A stretch of 64,000 nt of DNA, taken from positions 112,601-176,600 of the forward strand of contig NYUD01000030.1 in assembly GCA_002683825.1 (NCBI GenBank), written 5' to 3'. The stretch comes from Planctomycetota bacterium (lineage in GTDB: Bacteria > Planctomycetota > UBA1135 > GCA-002686595). The translations under genes and the position numbers were made by a program. Below the pieces are notes generated by a model. The model worked only from the letters and a program-made list of their open reading frames with translations, ran no database searches and was not told where the DNA came from. Positions 60,574-64,000 of this stretch are shown here, piece by piece (the first letter of the stretch is position 1; each line of letters starts with the position of its first letter).

Positions 60574-63429
60574 TCAGTCGTCAAACTGAAGCTCGCCCTC
60601 GATCTTGCGCGCCGGCCGCACACCGATCCGCTGTTCCCGACGGTCGGGGTCATAGCGCCTGCGATTGGCCGATCGGGCGGCAATGGCGAGATCTCTATAG
60701 CTGCCGCCACGAGCCACGAACTCCTCGCCGACCGGGTCAGAGAGTGGATCGAACACGGACTCGAGAGAGTAATCTTCGGTGTATGCGTCCATGCACCACT
60801 CCGCCACGTTGCCGATCATGCCGTGCATACCGAAGAGGTTTGCGTTGAACCTGTCCGCACGGGCCAGGTACGGCACCCTGTCGTACAGCTCCTCTTCCAC
60901 GCTGAACCGCTTCGTGGACGTGGAGTAATCCCTCAGAGAACGATCCGCCAGGTTTGCCTTTCGAGCAAGGGACCTCACCTCTTCGCCGGACCACCAGGGC
61001 GTCATGGTTCCCGCCCGTACCGCATACTCCCACTGCGCCTCCGAGGGAAGCGTGCAACCGATCCAGCCCAGTACCCTCATGCAGTCTACCCAGCTCACCC
61101 TGTTGACGGGATTCCAGCTATCGCCCGTATAAATGCTGGGGTTCTCGCCGGTCAACCGAGTCCACTGCGCCTGGTTCATCTCGTACTTCGAGAGGAAGAA
61201 CGGAGTCATGGTGACCTCGTGGACAGGACCTTCATCCCTCTCGGCGGCCGGGTCGTACATGAGCTCATCCTCTTGCTCGCTCTGGGCGCCCATGAGGAAC
61301 GTCCCACTCGGAATCAGGACGAAGAGGAGGCCGGCGTCGCTTTCGACCTCGTTCGCCAGAAAGCCCTGTGCATCGCGCCGGGGCGCCTCACCCGTCTGAA
61401 GCAGGCAAAACTCCCACAGCTGCGAACGTGGTCCCGGACCGATCGGCAAAAGGCCCAGCTGTGGTTCGATCTTCAAACCGTCGTACAACGGGCTCCCGGC
61501 GATGGCGGCGATGGCGCGGTCCCAGGCCGCGGCAGCCTCGGCGCCGGTTACGGTGAGTTCCTCCACCTGCGCGGCCCAGGCGCGGCGCTTTTTGATTCCC
61601 CACCCGTGCTCCGCTGTGATGCCGTCGATCAAACCCCGGGACGGGTCTTGAAGTTCCTCGACCGCCCGCTCCAGCCTGGCCGTTTGCTCGTGGAGCCACA
61701 GGTCTTGGGGGTCCTCGAAACGCAACGTCTCCAAACTCCCCTGCGGCGGCAAGCTCTCCTCGATCTCCGCCAGCTCCCGCAGGTGCTTGAGCTCCAGTTC
61801 TTCAGGCTTGCGGTAGTTCACCGGGATTCCCTCACGGCGCTTCTCCTCGGCCATACGACGGATCTCGTCGGCTCCCCCCAACCACTCCTGGACCGCCCCC
61901 AACCATTCGTCGTAGGCGGGAATCTTGTCCGGAATCGCCGGCCACATCTCGGACGAGTCGACGCGCAAGGCATTCTCTTCCGACTGGGCATACGTCAACA
62001 ACAGCCTGTAGTCCTGCGCATACTCTTCGGCGAGCAACCGTTTCTCACGTTGCAAGCCGGCCACGAGGCCGACGAGGATCAGCAGGAAGCCCAGAAGGCC
62101 TGCCACCGCAACCGCCTTGTTGCGCACAACCCACTTGCGCAACTCGACCAGTGGACCGGTGGCGTAGGCGCGCACGACGCGGTTCTCCAGGTAGGCCCTC
62201 AGATCCTCGCTCAATTCAAACATGTCCGCATAGCGATCCTCACGCTGCCGCGCCATGGCCTTGTTGCAGATCGCGCTGAGTTCGGCCGAAGCGCGGGGGG
62301 CGAGCTCGTGAATCGGAAGGGGCGGTCCGTTCAGCGCCATCGCCAGCACCGCGTGCGGATGGTTACGCTCTTGCTTCGACTTCTGGTAGGGCAGCAAGCC
62401 CGTCAGGAGCTGATACAGCATGGCCCCCAGGGCGTAGACGTCGGAGCGCGCATCGACCTTCTCGAAATCACCGCGGGCCTGTTCGACCGGCATGAAGTAG
62501 GGGGTTCCGATCACCGATCCTTCGCGGGTCATGAGCGGATCGGCGGTTCCCTCGTCGCGCCCGCTGGCGCGTGCCGTGCGCACCGGGGCCAACTGGACCG
62601 TAGGGTCCCGGCGCAGGGCCGGTGCCCCGCTTTTCTGGTCCGAACCGAGGACGCGCGCGACGCCCCAATCCATGACGTACACCTCGCCAAAGCGCCCGAC
62701 CATGATGTTGGCCGGCTTCAGGTCACGGTGAATCACGCCCTTGGAGTGCGCGTAGGCCATCGCCTCACACACCTTCAGGAAGACGCCTAACCCGCGTACC
62801 ACATTCCAGCCCTCGCGCCCGTCCCGAACGAGCTCGATGATCTCGTCCAGCGGCCGGCCGCGGACGAGGCGCATCGTGAAGTAGACACGCTTTTGTTCGT
62901 CCAACCCGAGCTCGTGCACCGGGACGATACCCGGGTGATCGAGCTGTCCCGTCACCTGTGCTTCCTCCAGAAAGCGCGCGACCGCCATCGAGTTGGCCGT
63001 CGACACGGACCCGGGATGGTCCTGTTCAAGGACGACCTTCATCGCCAGCTTGCGCTGCAGGTCTACGTCCCAGACCTCAAGCACCGCCCCCATGCCTCCC
63101 CGTCCCACCTCGCCGCCCAGCGTGTAGCGCGCCGACGACGATGTGCGAGTTCCAACGCGATCGAGGATGGCCTTCGAACCGGCGTCCAGCTCGGCGCTGC
63201 CTTCCTCCTCCAACGCCTGGCGTGCGGCGACCCGAGCCTGGGTCAGCCGGGGATCTTCGGGAACCCGCGCATGGCCGGCCTCATCTGCGCTCAAGAGTCC
63301 CAGCAACAGATCCGCGAGATCACCGTCGCGTTCACGCAGCGACCGAACGAAGCCGTCACGTTGCGCCCCATCGAGGGACGATGCGTGCAGGAAGAGTTCT
63401 TCTATGTCCGTGGAGGCATCCATTCGCAT
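60574..63429 (-). CDS. Transmembrane Ser/Thr protein kinase with SUMF1-type domain
   Basis: A 951-residue protein. The kinase domain has Lys131 (LAMKVVL), HRDLKPAN with Asp236, DWG (254-256) in place of DFG, and PVEQ in the activation segment, all standard for planctomycete PknB-like kinases. A membrane helix spans about 438-459. After a helical linker comes a formylglycine-generating-enzyme fold (FVLIPSGTFLMGAQSEQ... TLPSEAQWEYAVRAG... GMIGNVAEWCMDAY). The C-terminal RGGSYRDLAIAARSANRR lacks the catalytic cysteines of true FGE, so it is probably a sensor or binding domain and not a sulfatase maturase. It may act on the adjacent sigma factor. Confidence 0.92.
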   Translation of the reverse strand: MRMDASTDIEELFLHASSLDGAQRDGFVRSLRERDGDLADLLLGLLSADEAGHARVPEDPRLTQARVAARQALEEEGSAELDAGSKAILDRVGTRTSSSARYTLGGEVGRGGMGAVLEVWDVDLQRKLAMKVVLEQDHPGSVSTANSMAVARFLEEAQVTGQLDHPGIVPVHELGLDEQKRVYFTMRLVRGRPLDEIIELVRDGREGWNVVRGLGVFLKVCEAMAYAHSKGVIHRDLKPANIMVGRFGEVYVMDWGVARVLGSDQKSGAPALRRDPTVQLAPVRTARASGRDEGTADPLMTREGSVIGTPYFMPVEQARGDFEKVDARSDVYALGAMLYQLLTGLLPYQKSKQERNHPHAVLAMALNGPPLPIHELAPRASAELSAICNKAMARQREDRYADMFELSEDLRAYLENRVVRAYATGPLVELRKWVVRNKAVAVAGLLGFLLILVGLVAGLQREKRLLAEEYAQDYRLLLTYAQSEENALRVDSSEMWPAIPDKIPAYDEWLGAVQEWLGGADEIRRMAEEKRREGIPVNYRKPEELELKHLRELAEIEESLPPQGSLETLRFEDPQDLWLHEQTARLERAVEELQDPSRGLIDGITAEHGWGIKKRRAWAAQVEELTVTGAEAAAAWDRAIAAIAGSPLYDGLKIEPQLGLLPIGPGPRSQLWEFCLLQTGEAPRRDAQGFLANEVESDAGLLFVLIPSGTFLMGAQSEQEDELMYDPAAERDEGPVHEVTMTPFFLSKYEMNQAQWTRLTGENPSIYTGDSWNPVNRVSWVDCMRVLGWIGCTLPSEAQWEYAVRAGTMTPWWSGEEVRSLARKANLADRSLRDYSTSTKRFSVEEELYDRVPYLARADRFNANLFGMHGMIGNVAEWCMDAYTEDYSLESVFDPLSDPVGEEFVARGGSYRDLAIAARSANRRRYDPDRREQRIGVRPARKIEGELQFDD

Positions 63430-63466
63430 CGAGACGATTCCGGTCTCAAGAATGACGTCGCGGGAC

Positions 63467-64000
63467 CTAAACCCTGGTGAACACTTCGTCTTCTTCCTGG
63501 TCTTCCTGGTACTCCTCGTTCACCGGGACCGGAACCGGCGTCTGGTTCGGCGCCGGCCCTTCTTCTTCACCGGTGACCACATAGTTGGTCTTGCAGAGAC
63601 GCCCTGCAACGCTCTTCGAGCGCGGCGTGATCATACTCTCCCGGACGGACCAAATGTCCTCGACCGGGTCATATTGGCTCACGTTGCCGATCGGACCGAT
63701 GTTGCCATTATCGTCGAAGTTTTCCCCTCCGAAAACGATCAGGTGGCCGTGGGCCTGAATGATCGTCGCCGACTGGAAAGCCACGGGGCACGGGGTCTTG
63801 CGTTCCCAGCGCTTCTGCTCGGGATCGAAGACCTCGACCACATCGAGAAATCCCGCGGCATTGAGACCGCCGATCACGTACAGCTTGCCGTCAAAAACGG
63901 CCGTGGCCGCTCCGCGCCGGGGAGTGGGTGTCACGCCGCTACCGGTGAGAGCCTGCCAGCCAGTGATGGGTGCATCGAGATCGAAGACGAGGAGTGTGCG
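63467..64000 (-). CDS. Kelch-repeat protein (partial, runs off the right edge)
   Basis: The C-terminal 177 residues of a protein whose start lies beyond the window. Two kelch blades are visible (AAVFDGKLYVIGGLNAAGFLDVVEVFDPEQKRWE and ATIIQAHGHLIVFGGENFDDNG), with the usual GG and W spacing, and the tail is an acidic, proline-rich stretch (PVPVNEEYQEDQEED). Probably a secreted beta-propeller like others in the window. It ends 37 bp before the kinase start on the same strand. Confidence 0.75.
   Translation of the reverse strand, partial: RTLLVFDLDAPITGWQALTGSGVTPTPRRGAATAVFDGKLYVIGGLNAAGFLDVVEVFDPEQKRWERKTPCPVAFQSATIIQAHGHLIVFGGENFDDNGNIGPIGNVSQYDPVEDIWSVRESMITPRSKSVAGRLCKTNYVVTGEEEGPAPNQTPVPVPVNEEYQEDQEEDEVFTRV

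Noticed and set aside
60541..62790. Long open frame (749 codons) on the plus strand opposite the kinase
   Set aside because: The minus strand encodes clear kinase and SUMF1 motifs; the plus frame has no recognisable domain.
1..64000. rRNA, tRNA, CRISPR arrays, insertion sequences, prophage or attachment sites
   Set aside because: None recognised on reading both strands; no repeat-spacer pattern, transposase or integrase was seen.

Overview
The window is GC-rich, densely coded bacterial DNA, most likely from a planctomycete or a close PVC relative. The evidence is the gene families: two DUF1501 plus DUF1549/DUF1553 (PSCyt/PSD) protein pairs, several secreted c-type haem and beta-propeller proteins, a TIGR02999-type ECF sigma factor next to a transmembrane Ser/Thr kinase with a SUMF1-fold domain, and a secreted sulfatase. 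Many genes overlap by one to four bases (ATGA, GTGA, TTGA), and TTG or GTG starts are frequent. No rRNA, tRNA, CRISPR array, phage or insertion sequence was recognised.

Layout. 1-7881 (minus): a partial membrane protein, a PaaI-like thioesterase, and the secreted set DUF1501 / cytochrome c-WD40 / PSD protein. 8039-19538 (plus): an apparent catabolic and uptake operon with a Tat-exported TIM-barrel isomerase, lipoprotein sulfatase, second PSD and DUF1501 proteins, a cytochrome c-LRR-propeller fusion, a Gfo/Idh/MocA oxidoreductase and a sodium:solute symporter. 19558-34349: mixed genes, including a SagB-like double nitroreductase, pterin dehydratase, FAD oxidoreductase, FHA-transmembrane-protease protein, stand-alone receiver domain, PQQ-like propeller, and a large TPR-propeller-haem lipoprotein.

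34601-41672 (plus) is a compact acyl-chain operon: GbsR/MarR-type regulator, FabF-like ketosynthase, acyl carrier protein, two CrtI-like FAD desaturases/isomerases, FabZ-like dehydratase, FabI-like reductase and a 4'-phosphopantetheinyl transferase. It recalls the fab/crtI clusters proposed for ladderane lipids in anammox planctomycetes, but lacks their radical-SAM and methyltransferase genes. A very long fused pyruvate:ferredoxin oxidoreductase (1573 residues) follows.

52053-46847 (minus) is a complete LysW carrier-protein pathway for lysine and/or arginine (lysW-X-Y-Z-J-K). Its leader holds a short reading frame, a strong intrinsic terminator, a hairpin covering the lysW ribosome binding site, and a third helix that excludes both hairpins. 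Divergent from it, 52778-56426 is oleB-oleC-oleD for long-chain olefin formation; the condensing enzyme OleA is not in the window. The right end holds a Cu/Zn superoxide dismutase lipoprotein, rhomboid protease, five-haem cytochrome, DinB protein, ECF sigma factor, the kinase, and a partial kelch protein.

Most interesting are the acyl operon with its possible link to the Ole pathway, and the lysW leader. Functions are inferred from motifs and gene order; no database search was possible.
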